The notes beneath the pieces were generated by a model, which was not told where the DNA came from, did no database searches, and worked only from the letters and a program-made list of their open reading frames with translations. From Marsupella aquatica (lineage: Eukaryota; Marchantiophyta), in assembly GCA_973895155.1 (NCBI GenBank), contig OZ316892.1:10044001-10108000 (forward strand): a DNA stretch of 64,000 nucleotides, written 5' to 3'. Position 1 is the stretch's first letter; every line of letters starts with the position of its first letter. Below are positions 36,701 to 47,439 of the stretch, piece by piece. Both the position numbers and the translations under genes were made by a program.

Positions 36701-38280
36701 GAGTACTCATACCACAGTTCCCGGTTCCTCACGACAAATCAACATGGCCTCGGACACATGGCATGCCTTGCATTGGTCTCACCTTTTGCCCGCCTCTCGG
36801 GATGCACCTCGGGGTACGTTCACGTCGGGAGGAAGCTGATTCGATACTCGGTGCTGGATACTAGCGTAAGTTGAGTTGTCCCTCGGATTATGGCCTGCAA
36901 GCAAGCAGAAGTAACAAATAAATTGACTTCTGTCACCACTTCCCTCCCACCTCACCAGTCCCCGAGTTTAAACTATCCGGCAATACAAAGAATGACAAGC
37001 CGTCGTAAAAATTCTACGTACAGCAGGAAGACAGCAGTGACAAGAACATGCACCTTGCTAGTGCTGTTCAGCCATCAAACGGGTACGAAATATTCCGAAT
37101 ACTGATATCGACACTGAGTTTTCTAAAGCTATCTTATGGTTGGCTCCCGAAACGAGACAGTAAAGACTGTTCCAGATGACTATTCTTGTACGTATTAGGA
37201 GCCGTCAAAAAGTACTCAATAAAATCTACCCTTTCAAACGGAGATAGACTAATGCTATCAAGAATCACAGGAGCTGAAAGATATCAACCGTCCAGATTTT
37301 GAGGATTGTCATCTCGATTTGTCGAGCAAGAGGCGGAAGTGGCGGTCGCTAAGCCCCGTTTTGAGAAATCTCAGCCAATACGTAAACGAGGGAACGTCAA
37401 GATAAGGTCATATCCTTCCGTCAATTAGTATGATATCACAGTAGTATCCGGGGCTCCAACGGACTGGGGTGAACTGTTGTGTCGTCCCCTATTGTCACGA
37501 CATTGATGGATCCGTTGGCCAACAAACTGGTTTTCTCGCAGAGAACCAAGAATATATTCCTATGCTTGACGCACCTTGCCATAAGTTATGCAGAAGATTA
37601 AGGAAGTGTGGGGCACATCATGGTGTCTCCTAAGAATTTGATGAGCCGCATCAGTAATTTGAACACAAGGAAATACAAGAGAGAGAACATCTACATCTGT
37701 TCGAGTCCCCCCTTCATTTATCCATTGCAACTGAAGCTCCAGACGAACGAACAAAGGACAGGATTACAGTACATGACAATCCATGGCAAACGATCACGAT
37801 TCCGGCCTCAGTGGTGCTGCCTGCCTTTGCTTCACATACAGAATTCATTATATACTAGGCGTGCCCTAGAGTGGTCCTGTTGTTGACTTCCGAATCCCAA
37901 GCTAAGAGTTTGCAGTCTTCCAGCTGGACAACATCCTAAGGAGCTCGCCAAGAAGCTGTCTTACTACTGGAATTGCCCACCATAGCTTTGGAGTGCTGAA
38001 TCGATGCTTACACTGACGACTCTCGCTAAACTCAGAAGCTGCACTGCGTCGTCCTTCGAAAAAGCTCCAGGAGATTCAGACGGAAGCAACACCCACAGAG
38101 CAAATCCACAAGCTGAACGAGATCGAGTACAATATGATGGCACCCCGAACAATGTTTCACGAGTGCTGCCCAAGTCAGCTGGACTGAACATCAATCAAAG
38201 CTGGTCACTGCCTACTTCACTATCCTAGAAGGTAAGACCGGAAGGTTTGCGAGCAAATGTGGGGGGCTCAGACATGTACA
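33800..38280. other. No gene confidently recognised
   Basis: About 4.5 kb. At 34730-34855 there are three diverged units of cctgcccgg...aaatac.aaacctt. From 36560 to 38230 composition is more balanced and several short frames (for example 36686-36874, 37000-37105, 37608-37886) could be exon relics, with a pyrimidine-rich acceptor-like stretch before 36960, but I recognise no family. A TATA-like aaactatatttaacc lies near 34610. Confidence 0.4.
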
Positions 38281-38285
38281 CAAGG

Positions 38286-38422
38286 TGTTGGAAATGAACC
38301 ACACTCGAACGAAGATGGATACAGCCACAAAGGGCCTGTAGCTCAGTGGTAGAGCACTATGATGTACACGGGAGGTCCTAGGTTCAATTCCTAGCCGGTC
38401 CATGCTGTTGAAAGTTCCAACA
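38286..38422 (+). repeat. 5' LTR of the TRIM
   Basis: 137 bp, identical to the 3' LTR. The 8 bp terminal palindrome is TGTTGGAA/TTCCAACA. Layout: 46 bp leader, 71 bp tRNA-like unit, 20 bp tail. Confidence 0.95.
38332..38402 (+). tRNA. tRNA-like sequence in the 5' LTR (isotype not assignable)
   Basis: 71 nt with tRNA shape: acceptor GGGCCTG pairs with CCGGTCC (one mismatch, one G-U) and discriminator A; D stem GCTC/GAGC; T arm CTAGG-TTCAATT-CCTAG perfect. Pol III A box TAGCTCAGTGG (38339-38349) and B box GGTTCAATTCC (38381-38391) fit consensus. The anticodon stem CTATG/CGGGA pairs poorly and the arm is one base shorter than in similar plant tRNAs, so nominal anticodon GTA should not be trusted. 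No encoded CCA is expected. More likely a captured promoter/structural module than a functional tRNA gene. Confidence 0.6.
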
Positions 38423-38435
38423 TGGTATCAGAGCC
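38423..38435 (+). other. TRIM primer-binding site
   Basis: TGGTATCAGAGCC, complementary to the 3' end of plant initiator methionine tRNA, immediately after the 5' LTR with no spacer. Confidence 0.92.
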
Positions 38436-38470
38436 AAAGAAAAGGAGTTTCCCTTGTAGCGAGTGCGGCT

Positions 38471-38480
38471 CAAGGGTGGG
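38471..38480 (+). other. TRIM polypurine tract
   Basis: caagggtggg directly upstream of the 3' LTR, the position where plus-strand synthesis is primed. It is short and has one T, but placement is exact. Confidence 0.75.
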
Positions 38481-38617
38481 TGTTGGAAATGAACCACACT
38501 CGAACGAAGATGGATACAGCCACAAAGGGCCTGTAGCTCAGTGGTAGAGCACTATGATGTACACGGGAGGTCCTAGGTTCAATTCCTAGCCGGTCCATGC
38601 TGTTGAAAGTTCCAACA
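38481..38617 (+). repeat. 3' LTR of the TRIM
   Basis: 137 bp, no difference from the 5' LTR. Followed by the duplication caagg. Confidence 0.95.
38527..38597 (+). tRNA. tRNA-like sequence in the 3' LTR
   Basis: Identical to 38332-38402. A box 38534-38544, B box 38576-38586. Transcription from here would run into flanking genomic DNA, with the first T4 run at 38666-38669. Confidence 0.6.
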
Positions 38618-38622
38618 CAAGG

Positions 38623-40342
38623 CACATCTGAGCCCCCCTGGAAATGTTGATGAAATAGCGCACTCTTTTGAAGAGTTGGAGCTAGCTCAAGCTATCAATC
38701 GCTGAGGAATTGAAAGTGTTAAAAAGTCGCAGTGTGGAAACAACTCCGTCAGGTATATAGGTTCACACAGGGAAGGCGCCCACAGCCTACAGACTACAGC
38801 TCTGTAGCCCTGGGCTGGTCAGTCCTTCAATTACTGAAGCATAATGATGGATTTGTAACCTTTTGTCCGTTTGTAAGCAGAATCATGGTTTGACTCATAA
38901 AATCCTAATGAATGATCGCTCACGCCAAACATCTTCCTTTCCGCCGAACTTTAAAGTACTGTAGTTACACTGAGATCTTGGTGCAGCTAAAGTTGACATT
39001 AGCACAATTAGCTGAAGGATGTAATAAAGCAGGATCCAGAGCTACAATGGATGTGATTTGCATAAAACCCAAAAGGACATGCTTGCACTGTGCTACATAA
39101 CCCTGACATTTGGGCGACGTTTCTCAAGTGAGTTTTTCTTTAAAATACAAAGAAGGCAATGCCCACCGCTCATTTAAACACCAATACAATCGTCCCATGA
39201 CTTTGCATGCCGCTTACACAAGAAACAAGGAACTCAGGCTGCACGATAGGAATGTGCAATTGTGCACCTCTCCATGAATGAAAAAAAATTTGGGAAAAGT
39301 ACAATTGTACTCGAAGGGGACAGGGGAACAAACTAAAATGAATTAACAGTCGCCTACCTACAGTATTCTACCTACAATAAAAGGAGATCGGATTTATGCA
39401 GGAGTAGCATTTAGTGGCCCCCAAAGTTAGTGATCTGTCTATGTACTACGCTTCCTTGGTGATCATGGTCTACTGGCAACTCCAGATCAGAATTTCAGAA
39501 TCTGAAAATGTGTAAATCCTTAACGAGAAAAAATGCAAAAGCATAGATTTAAAAGAAAGTGAAGCCCCGATGGACCACCATGTTGGAGAGAGTGTTACTT
39601 TGAATCACAGTTTGGTGGTCCATGGGAATTTGTCCATGTGAATTCTAAAAGAATAACATAACCAAATGGCCAAAATTCACTCTCACTTTGATCAGAAGTT
39701 TAGTTTACCTACACCTCTAGTACACCCTCAAAACTAGAAAACATTTGAATTTAGGAACATCAAGTTCTTACAATTAAACTCAAATTTTTGAAAATGTGGT
39801 CCATGGGGTTTTCAAAAGACCAATGTTGTGGTCCATGGGAGCATCATGTTTTATTTAAAGACTAGGTGATTGTGAACTGAGTTCGCCAACTATATCATAT
39901 AGCTATCTCATTCTTTTTTTTGTCTTCAACGGAAATGAAGACACCACCCACCCACACACATATACCTAAACCCTGTGTGTGGAGGGGGATTGAACCTGGG
40001 ACCTTTCACCTCCAAGCCCAATCCTATCCCCTAGCCAGACCTAAGCCAATTAGTAAGCTACATCACTCTACTACTTTCCTACATTACCTTAATCAGAAAA
40101 TTATTAACAATATGTTATGTTATCATATTTTATTTAAACCTATTAAATAATGATTTGAGATAAAAATGATGATAATAAATGTACTGCATACAAATGCAAG
40201 GGGAGCCATCTTGCAGGGGGTGTGCAAGACACATAGATGCGGGCCAAAGGGTGTTCGTCATGAAACCCTCCAAACCTTCTTACTATATATGATAACATGA
40301 TTGCTTCAGGCTTGGTGCTGACCTCTTATTGGGACTGGCAGG
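38623..40342. other. No gene recognised
   Basis: Low-copy sequence. A tggtggtccatgggaat-like word occurs several times at 39560-39840 (ggaccaccatg, gtggtccatggg), partly in inverted order, suggesting a decayed small element. No coding signal. Confidence 0.45.
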
Positions 40343-41358
40343 CTAAGGGGTTTCAATTCCACAAAAATGACACATCATGTGTGATGCAAGATTTATTTTA
40401 TTGGTTCTGAAAGAAGACTTGAAATTTTATTGGCAAAAATACTACCATCTTCCCCCGATCACAACGCCCGGCCGTTGTGTTCGAATATGACTTTTTTGGG
40501 GCCCTAAAAGTAAAAAGTGGTTTTTATTCAAACACAGCGTCGGATTAACACAACACCCGGGCGCTGTGTTCGAGTTTGGCATTGTGTTTGAAGTTGGCAC
40601 ATACTTTCAAAGTTGGCACAACACAGTGTTGGCGTTGGCTCTATGTGAGATCATATTTTGGTAGGTAGTGTACATTTGAAACTGAATAAATGAAGTAGGC
40701 AGTCCACAGTTTTTGCAACATGTAGCAACAATTTATCAAGCAAAAGCTCAGAACACATAGTAGACAACTTGTCCAAGTCTACTGGGTTATGTGATTTTAT
40801 TGTGCTGTTAGATATCTTTTTATTGTTTGAGGCAACCAAACAATTGTATTATGGTATGACATGCACTAAGTTGACAATAGTGATGTTTTGGAACAATTTT
40901 TAGGATATTGTTGATTATCATAAATTTAGGGTACTTATGATTTGCAAGGTCTGTTCTCTTAGCTTCCCTTGTGTAATTCCAGCGTTTGAATTACCTACAC
41001 ATTCCCAAACACTTTATTTAAGACTTCAGTTTGTGCTTACACAATACATTAATCTCCTACCCTTGTACACAAAGGCCTATATTCAAACACAACGTCAAAC
41101 TCAAACACAGTCAATGCTATTTTTGAACACAATGCCATTTTCAAACACAGCGCCACTAGTGAAAAAAATCCAAAACCATGTCAAAAAAATTGAACACAAT
41201 GCCTAGGGCACTATATTCAAATATAACGCCCCCCAGCCCACTATTAGAATACAGCGCCTGGGCGTTGTGTTCGGGGGAAGATGGTAGCGACTTTTAAATC
41301 CAATTTTAAGACTTATAAAAACATTCTCACATTCTAGGGTGTGTGAGGCCTAAAAACA
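40343..41358 (-). mobile_element. Family A MITE fragment split by a larger element
   Basis: The left part (40343-40441) begins CTAAGGGGTTTCAATTCCAC and follows the reverse-oriented family A sequence to about ggcaaaaat. The right part (41288-41358) resumes at cttttaaatccaattttaag. The far end is lost, so no duplication can be read. Confidence 0.75.
40442..41287. mobile_element. 846 bp element with CTACCATCTTCCCCCGA ends
   Basis: Inverted ends of at least 37 bp: CTACCATCTTCCCCCGATCA at the left and CTACCATCTTCCCCCGAACA on the reverse strand at the right, continuing into an acaacgcccggg palindrome. The interior repeats related words (aacacagcgcc, cgttgtgttcg) many times and encodes nothing recognised. 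Inserted in a family A MITE; no flanking duplication could be defined. Confidence 0.78.
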
Positions 41359-41359
41359 A

Positions 41360-42224
41360 AGAGCAGTACACAGTTGGCATTTACAACATTTTCTGCTTTT
41401 TGCCAGCATCTTTGGGCATGACAAGGGCTGGAAATTCAAGGGCCAATGACATGCCAGTTGAATGTCAGCTCATAGAGTTTTGAGATAATATGAGCTGTCT
41501 TTGGCTCTGATCAGAATTCTGCTTAGGTTTCTTTGCAGAAAGCTAGCCAAGCTCAAAGGTTACTTAAAAGGTCAAAGACAGAGTGAGTTAATATCAAAAT
41601 TTATGGCTTATATAGGAAGGATAGGTACAGTCCAGAGCCTCTAAATTGGAAGGTCCTAAACTGTCAAAACAACAGAAAGGAATCCAATGGCTTCCTTTTG
41701 CCAATTAAAGCCTTAAGACGGGTATCCATTGAATTTTGAACGGGTGGCGTTTCGGGTTAGTAAAGCACTCATTCGGGGCCATGAAAAAATGAATTAAAAT
41801 ATTCACAGATACTCATAAAAAAGACTGTTCCCTTGGTATGTAAATTATTTAATTAATAAGGTCGGACAGCATTTCTTTGGTTTGGGGTACAACATTTTCT
41901 CATGATCTACAGTAGAGAAGTAGATACTTTTTCAGGTAAATCACGCATTTAATGAGCCCCAAAGTTTCTGAAATTACTCGGTGGGAATCTTTCTTTTTTC
42001 CTTTTTCTTGGTGGGACTCTTTTTGCATCATCCGAGTGTCTTCTTCTAAAAATAAAAAAATAATAAATAATAAATAAATAAAAAATTCTTCTTCTAACGG
42101 TTACGATAGCCTTGGAGAGAAACTATTGACCATCGCTCCAAGGCACTCGTATGATTGCCTACAAGTATGATTGTACTACTTGTAGAGACGGTGTAAATAC
42201 ACAAAAATTTAGAAGGTAAGTTAA
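41360..42224. other. No gene recognised
   Basis: AT-rich sequence with a short taataaataaataaa run near 42055-42085. Confidence 0.45.
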
Positions 42225-42490
42225 AAGGAGATATATATTTAATAGACCCCCTACTCAAAAAATAAATTATTTGTTCAACCCCCCTAAACGTTTTTGCCCC
42301 CAAGAGACCCCCTTTTAATGAACAGTAGGGTTTGTTCTAGTTCGGGTCCTTCTAAAGCGAGAATATGGGTTACTAGGACCAAACTTTGTCAATAGTGACT
42401 ACACAAATTTGCTCCGTTTCACCATAGACTGTGTCCGATAGAATTGCAGGCCGTGAAGGAGTCTGGTCCTCGTCGACGGCGTTATTTCAA
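42225..42490 (+). repeat. Inverted-pair repeat, left copy
   Basis: About 260 bp that reappears in reverse complement at 46330-46575. Landmarks in order are ttaatagaccccctactca, cccccaagagaccccc, ggtccttctaaagcgagaat, ggaccaaactttgtcaatag and gtttcaccatagactgtg. Could be the long ends of a 4.3 kb composite or two independent insertions of one family. Confidence 0.7.
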
Positions 42491-43497
42491 CTAGGCGCTC
42501 AACCATGAGGTTGGGATTATTGGACTGCATTCCTTGTTTTGGCAATCCTCCCAGCAGGTTGCTTTGAGGCTTGAGCACGGGTACAGTAAAGTGAGGTACC
42601 GTTGGACTGGCATATGGAAAATGTAAACTAAAAAAACCTGAAGACAATTTTCATCATGACTTCCCAAACCACCCATCTTAGTCATTTGCCTCTTCCCCCA
42701 AACTGCACCTTGTCTGCAAAAACTACTCTTTTCCAAACAAATGCCAAGTGTGACCTGAAGACAATGTCCACAATGTCTTCCCAAACCACTTGGGTAACTC
42801 AATGTATATTTTGGGATACCACGTGCAATCCTACTCTAATATAAATAACCCTATTTAATAAAAAAAACTTCTATAAATATTGATGATTTTCACTATTAAC
42901 TACTTATTTCACTTTGTAAAATGTATAATTATATAATTAGAGAATACTCTATTTATAAATTTGAGTTCATAAGACCTACTTTAACCCTCGCTTTAACTTC
43001 CTATGCTTTTTACAAGTTTAGCTATTTCCATCCAACATACCTATTTTGGATTGCACATGGTTCCTACATTTTTTGGTAGTCAACTCCCTGAGCACTAGTG
43101 TCAACCATTTGGCTGCCTCAACCCAACTGGCATTATATTTGCAAAATTACTCATGGCTAAAAGCAGTGTCAAGTGTGACATGAAGACAATATCCACAATG
43201 ACTTCCAAAACCCCTGGTGGGGTTTAGGATATTTCAAATCCCTAAGTTCCAAGTTCTTGTGCTTTGGTTGCAATGCACTCATCCTCATGTCTATTAGTCT
43301 ACCATCAAATTGCTTCATGATGCAGAATTTAGGATTTGGCCAAATCTTACAAGTTCTACCTTGAAGGTATTTTTCATTTTTCATTTGTATTTCAACAAAA
43401 TGGTTCACCGTGAAATGTTGGCCTGGTTTCCCGGGATCCTCACTTCTTTTCTTCCAACTCATCACACGCAAATAGGTATAGTGTTTTTACTGGGTTT
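42491..43497. other. Short diverged repeats, no gene
   Basis: Three diverged copies of a tgaagacaatgtccacaatg / acttcccaaaccac word occur near 42635, 42755 and 43170. No coding signal. AT-rich in between. Confidence 0.5.
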
Positions 43498-43565
43498 AGT
43501 AAAAGTCTTTAAAATTTTTGTGGGAGGAACATTAGGGATATTTTAATCCAATTTTGAGAATTACT
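43498..43565 (-). mobile_element. Family A MITE internal fragment
   Basis: About 68 bp (aaagtctttaaaatttttgt ... aatccaattttgagaatta) matching the middle of the reverse-oriented family A consensus. Both ends are missing. Confidence 0.55.
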
Positions 43566-43599
43566 ATAATCACTAGCCCGATGCCCGTGCATTGTACGA

Positions 43600-44420
43600 A
43601 AGATGTCGAGTGATAAAAAGATGTTGAGGTGATAAAAAGGTGTGGAGTGATAAAAAGATGTCAGATGATAAAAAGATGTTGAGGTGATAAAAGGATGTCA
43701 AGCGATAAAAATATGTCGAGTGATAAAAAGAAGTCGAGTGCTCAGGGGTCTCACTATATGGATGCCTCCCCATCACCTGCAACGTTAGGCCTCTGACCCC
43801 TAAAATGTAAGAAAAAAAATATTTTTCAACCCCTCTAAAGTTGAAATATTCTTGGAATATTCCAAAAAATTGGTTATAAGGACCCTAATGTTCTTATAAG
43901 TCTCAAAATTTTATTTAAAAGACCCTATTGTCCTTCTCAAAAAATTCTTAAGTCTTCCCTTTGAATCAATAAAATGACCCTATGCTTCATCGCACGTGAT
44001 GGGCCATTTTTGTGGAAGTGAAACCCCCAAGGTTGAGTGATAGAAAGAAGTCAAGTGATAAAGATGTCGAGGTGATAAAAAGAAGTCAAGTGATAAAAGA
44101 TGTTGAGTGATAAAAAGATGCCGAGTGATAAAGACATGTTGAGGTGATAAAAAGATGTCGAGTGATAAAAACATGTTGAGGTGATAAAAATATATCAAGG
44201 TGAGAAAAGATGTCAAGGTGAGAACAATATCTCAAAGTGATAAAAAGATGTAAAGGTGATATTAAAAGATGTCGAGATGATAAAAAGATGTCAAGGTGAT
44301 AAAAAGATGTTGAGGTGAGCAAAAGATGTCAAGGTGAGAAAAAGATATCAAGATGAGCAAAAGATGTTCATGAGAGAAAAGATGCGGAGGAGATTAAAAC
44401 AGTTTGAGATAAGAAAAATA
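43600..44420. repeat. GATGTC minisatellite, locus 3
   Basis: The best preserved array: units of about 18-20 bp, gtcgagtgataaaaagat and gttgaggtgataaaaagat alternating. A family A MITE (43741-44031) is inserted within it. Minus-strand frames reading Phe-Tyr-His-Leu repetition are artefacts. Confidence 0.88.
43741..44031 (+). mobile_element. hAT-like MITE (family A), inside the minisatellite
   Basis: 291 bp, CTCAGGGGTCTCAC to GTGAAACCCCCAAG. Flanks gtcgagtg (43733-43740) and gttgagtg (44032-44039), an 8 bp duplication with one difference. Because the target is itself a repeat, the duplication could have been altered by repeat turnover. Confidence 0.85.
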
Positions 44421-45169
44421 TGTTTAGGCAAGACACAAATGTCAAGGTGATAAAAGGTGTCATGGGATATGGCAAACATGATGAAGATGAAGTACATAAG
44501 ATGCTTAAATACAAATTATATGAGGGCATGTTGAAGAAATTAATACCACACTCATGCAAACTTTATTCATGTTCAATAAAGAGTTTCATCATATATATAA
44601 CATTTTTGGTTAACCTTGCAAGGCCCTCCTCAGAATTTGGAAGAAACATTTTAATACTTCTAGGTATAACCCTAAGTATATTGAACGCCGGCTGGGCCAC
44701 ACCATTGTAAGAGACTTGAGACTTTGATGGGGACCCAATATCTATCGAGTATAATGCTTATCGGGACCCCTTGTCTCACCCTCCCAACCTTCAAGGTGAT
44801 CTTCCTACTTCCAGGATGTCTCTTGCCCCTATGGTATCCTCTTAATTGCATGGGCTAATGCAAGCACACTAAAGATATCTCATGCAACAAATCTGCTACC
44901 TTGTCACTTGAACAAAGAGGGTTCACAAAATTTAAGTCATGCACATATCCCATCCCTTGCTCGTCCCACCCCAAGCCCATGCCAATCACATCCATGCCCC
45001 ATAGAGTTTGCCCCCAATATTAGAGGGAGGAGGGTGTGTGTCGTGAGGGAGGGAGTCAGTCAACGGCAGGGAGTGCCTCGAGTGGGAGTTGCAAGGGAGG
45101 CAAGGGCAGGGAGACTCAGGAGGGAGTCGATAGGGTGGCAGTTGCAAGGGTGGGAGAGGGATCAAGCAA
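44421..45169. other. No gene recognised
   Basis: A 96-codon plus-strand frame (44420-44710) has no recognisable domain. From 45000 the strand becomes strongly G/A-rich with gggagg repeats leading into the foldback. Confidence 0.45.
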
Positions 45170-45513
45170 GCCGGGAGGGAGGGTGGAGTCACAAAGGAGG
45201 AGAGCTCGGAGTGACTCCACCCTCCTTCCCGGGTGATTATTGAAATTAATTTTTAATAACATATTATTTAAGCAGAACTTTGAAGGTTATATCTGGACTC
45301 TGTGTAATTTTTAATAGTTATGTGCATTCTGAAAATGGGTGGGGAGCCGGGAGGGAGGGTGGAGTCACAAAGGAGGAGAGCTCCCCACCCATTTTCAGAA
45401 TGCACATAACTATTAAAAATTACACAGAGTCCAGATATAACGTTCAAAGTTCTGCTCAAATAATATGTTATTAAAAATTAATTTCAATAATCACCCGAGA
45501 AGGGAGTCATGCC
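45170..45513. repeat. Foldback with 135 bp arms and duplicated loop
   Basis: Arms 45210-45346 and 45381-45513 are reverse complements with only a few mismatches; landmarks ataactattaaaaattacac and atgtgcattctgaaaatgg. A 38 bp segment gccgggagggagggtggagt... occurs at 45170-45207 and again as the loop (45346-45383). The two 38-mers are in the same orientation. Confidence 0.85.
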
Positions 45514-46329
45514 ACTGTAATTAAAACTTGTGGAAAATTTTACTGGCCATCCCTCTTAAAGCTACCGACATGCACTCCTCCCTCTCGAGTGAGTTATCAG
45601 ATCTAATATGGTCCTCAAAAAATGATATATAATTAATGAAATGTTTCTTTACTAAAAAATTTGGAGTTGGAGGCACACTTCCCCTGTGCCTTTCTAGTCA
45701 CTTGTTCTATGGTACCTTTATCTCTTTCTTTTATAAATCCAACTACCATAGTTATACATATTGTATATCTAATGGATACAAATCACTACCCCCTAAATGA
45801 ATGTGATCCAATTGTGAAAATCACTCTGCCGCGAACCGCCTTCTTCATGGTTTGTAAGCAGACAAAAGTTGAGATTTGGCGGCTTGCATATGATAGAGTG
45901 TAGATAGAGTTTTTTAATTCAAATATGATAAAATTTCAAGAATATTCTAAAACTTTAAGGGGAAAAAATTACTTACAAAAAACTTGTTTGCTGATGTAGC
46001 GGGTGATGTAGGGTGTTGATTCCCCCATAGCTTTGCGTGTGATGTTGGACCTCCCCTTGAGTGAGGCCCCCAAGCCTGGGTTTGTAATGCAACAGGTGGG
46101 TATATAGGTGATCTTTTGGGTTTGGACAAATGCAAAAACTAGATTTAGTAGTTTTTTCATGTAGATCACTACTACCTTCATAATATACATTTGGACGTAA
46201 CTGGTGACCTACTGAGAGGATATCTCCAAAACAAGGTCCAATGCAGTATACGAAGGGACATCGAGGCAGCACAAAAATGAGTGCCTTGTCACAACAGTGC
46301 TGCCAACAAGGACCAGCCCCATTGCAAGC
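45514..46329. other. No gene recognised
   Basis: AT-rich. Short overlapping frames only. Confidence 0.45.
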
Positions 46330-46575
46330 CCCATTACTCAGCCTGCAGTTTGATTGGCCACAGTCTGCGGTGAAACTGGAATAGCAAATTGGTAGAGGCC
46401 TATAGTCACTATTGACAAAGTTTGGTCCTATTAACCCAGATTCTCACTTTAGAAGGACCCAAACAAGAACAAAGGGTACAGTTCATTAAGAGGGGGTCTC
46501 TGGGGCAAAAAGGTTTCAAGAGGGTTGATCAAGTAAACTTGTTTGAGTAGGGGTCTATTAAGCATATCTCTCAGT
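46330..46575 (-). repeat. Inverted-pair repeat, right copy
   Basis: Reverse complement of 42225-42490 at clearly diverged but collinear identity (for example actattgacaaagtttggtc and ctttagaaggaccc). Confidence 0.7.
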
Positions 46576-47439
46576 TAAAAGCACTAAGATGGCATGTACA
46601 ACATAAGGAACAAGAATCGTCTGGAATGACTTTTATTATGGGTGCACTCACAATTATTTTATTGGCATGCTAGACTTGCACGCATTAGAAAAGTGCTAGA
46701 AGCATACAGGTCCTCAGTCGATAATTCAAATTTGGTTATATGTTTTTTGATTTAGCTGAGCACTAAAGGCTTCCAATACTCTGGATGATCTGAATGGATT
46801 GTTAGATGATTTGACGTAAGGTTCTTGGCTAGGTTTCCAGAGCATCCAAATGATTTTGACCACCATTATTATTGGCTAAACGGTCTTCTAAATAGCAGCA
46901 CTAGTAGGCACAATTGGACTAAACATCATAATTATGTTGTTTGGTAAGCTAGGTTGACCCCTGGCTAAAGAGCTGAGCTAGTTATCACAATTGGACTGAA
47001 CATTAGATGTTGTTTGGTAAGCAAGGTTGTCCCCTCTTCTCTGTGAAGTATGCTCCTTGTATATACAATGGGTGAGGTTTTATGGTTGAGTGATGAAGTG
47101 ATAAGAGACACGTTTGGGTATTGATTAGGGTTGATGGGGCTGCTACGCTTATCAGAGGTTGCTGAGCCCTTGCCACTCGCTCTTCTTTGTGGGCTTAGTT
47201 TCTGGTTATTCCCCTTAACATGCCTCTCAGGCCTGCTGGTTCCCCCATCTGTGAGGTTTGCGGAAAAGAAACGGGAATTTAAATAAGTAGATTTATAAAG
47301 TAACCTCCAAGTCTAGGCGGACAAGAGTTTTCATGCAGTTTGGTTTTCATCAAATTTACTTCAAGACGGAAACACATTATTTCATTGCACACTTGTGGTG
47401 GTTTTTGTAGTCAAAACAAGATTGTGATTGTTTAATCAA
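46576..47439. other. No gene; small duplication
   Basis: A roughly 70 bp duplication (cacaattggact.aacat, gttgtttggtaagc.aggttg) at about 46910-47030. Otherwise unassigned. Confidence 0.5.

Larger units (their letters stand above)
38286..38617 (+). mobile_element. Complete TRIM retrotransposon with tRNA-like LTRs
   Basis: A 332 bp miniature LTR retrotransposon with every structural hallmark. Two LTRs of 137 bp (38286-38422 and 38481-38617) are identical, begin TGTTGGAA and end TTCCAACA. A primer-binding site TGGTATCAGAGCC directly abuts the first LTR and a purine-rich tract caagggtggg directly precedes the second. The perfect 5 bp target duplication is caagg (38281-38285 and 38618-38622). 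The internal domain is only 58 bp and encodes nothing, so mobility must depend on proteins from another retrotransposon. LTR identity indicates a recent insertion. Each LTR carries a 71 bp tRNA-like unit with A and B boxes. No run of four T occurs between the first tRNA-like unit and the end of the element; the first lies at 38666-38669. Architecture parallels Cassandra TRIMs, which hold 5S rDNA in their LTRs. Confidence 0.95.

Noticed and set aside
36561-37105. Possible exon relics with acceptor-like tract
   Set aside because: Short frames with plausible composition but no recognisable domain and no consistent splice chain.
38332-38402. Functional tRNA-Tyr gene (nominal anticodon GTA)
   Set aside because: The anticodon stem does not pair, the arm is a base short, acceptor identity is not that of plant Tyr tRNA, and plant Tyr tRNA genes carry an intron. 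It lies identically in both LTRs, so it belongs to the retroelement.
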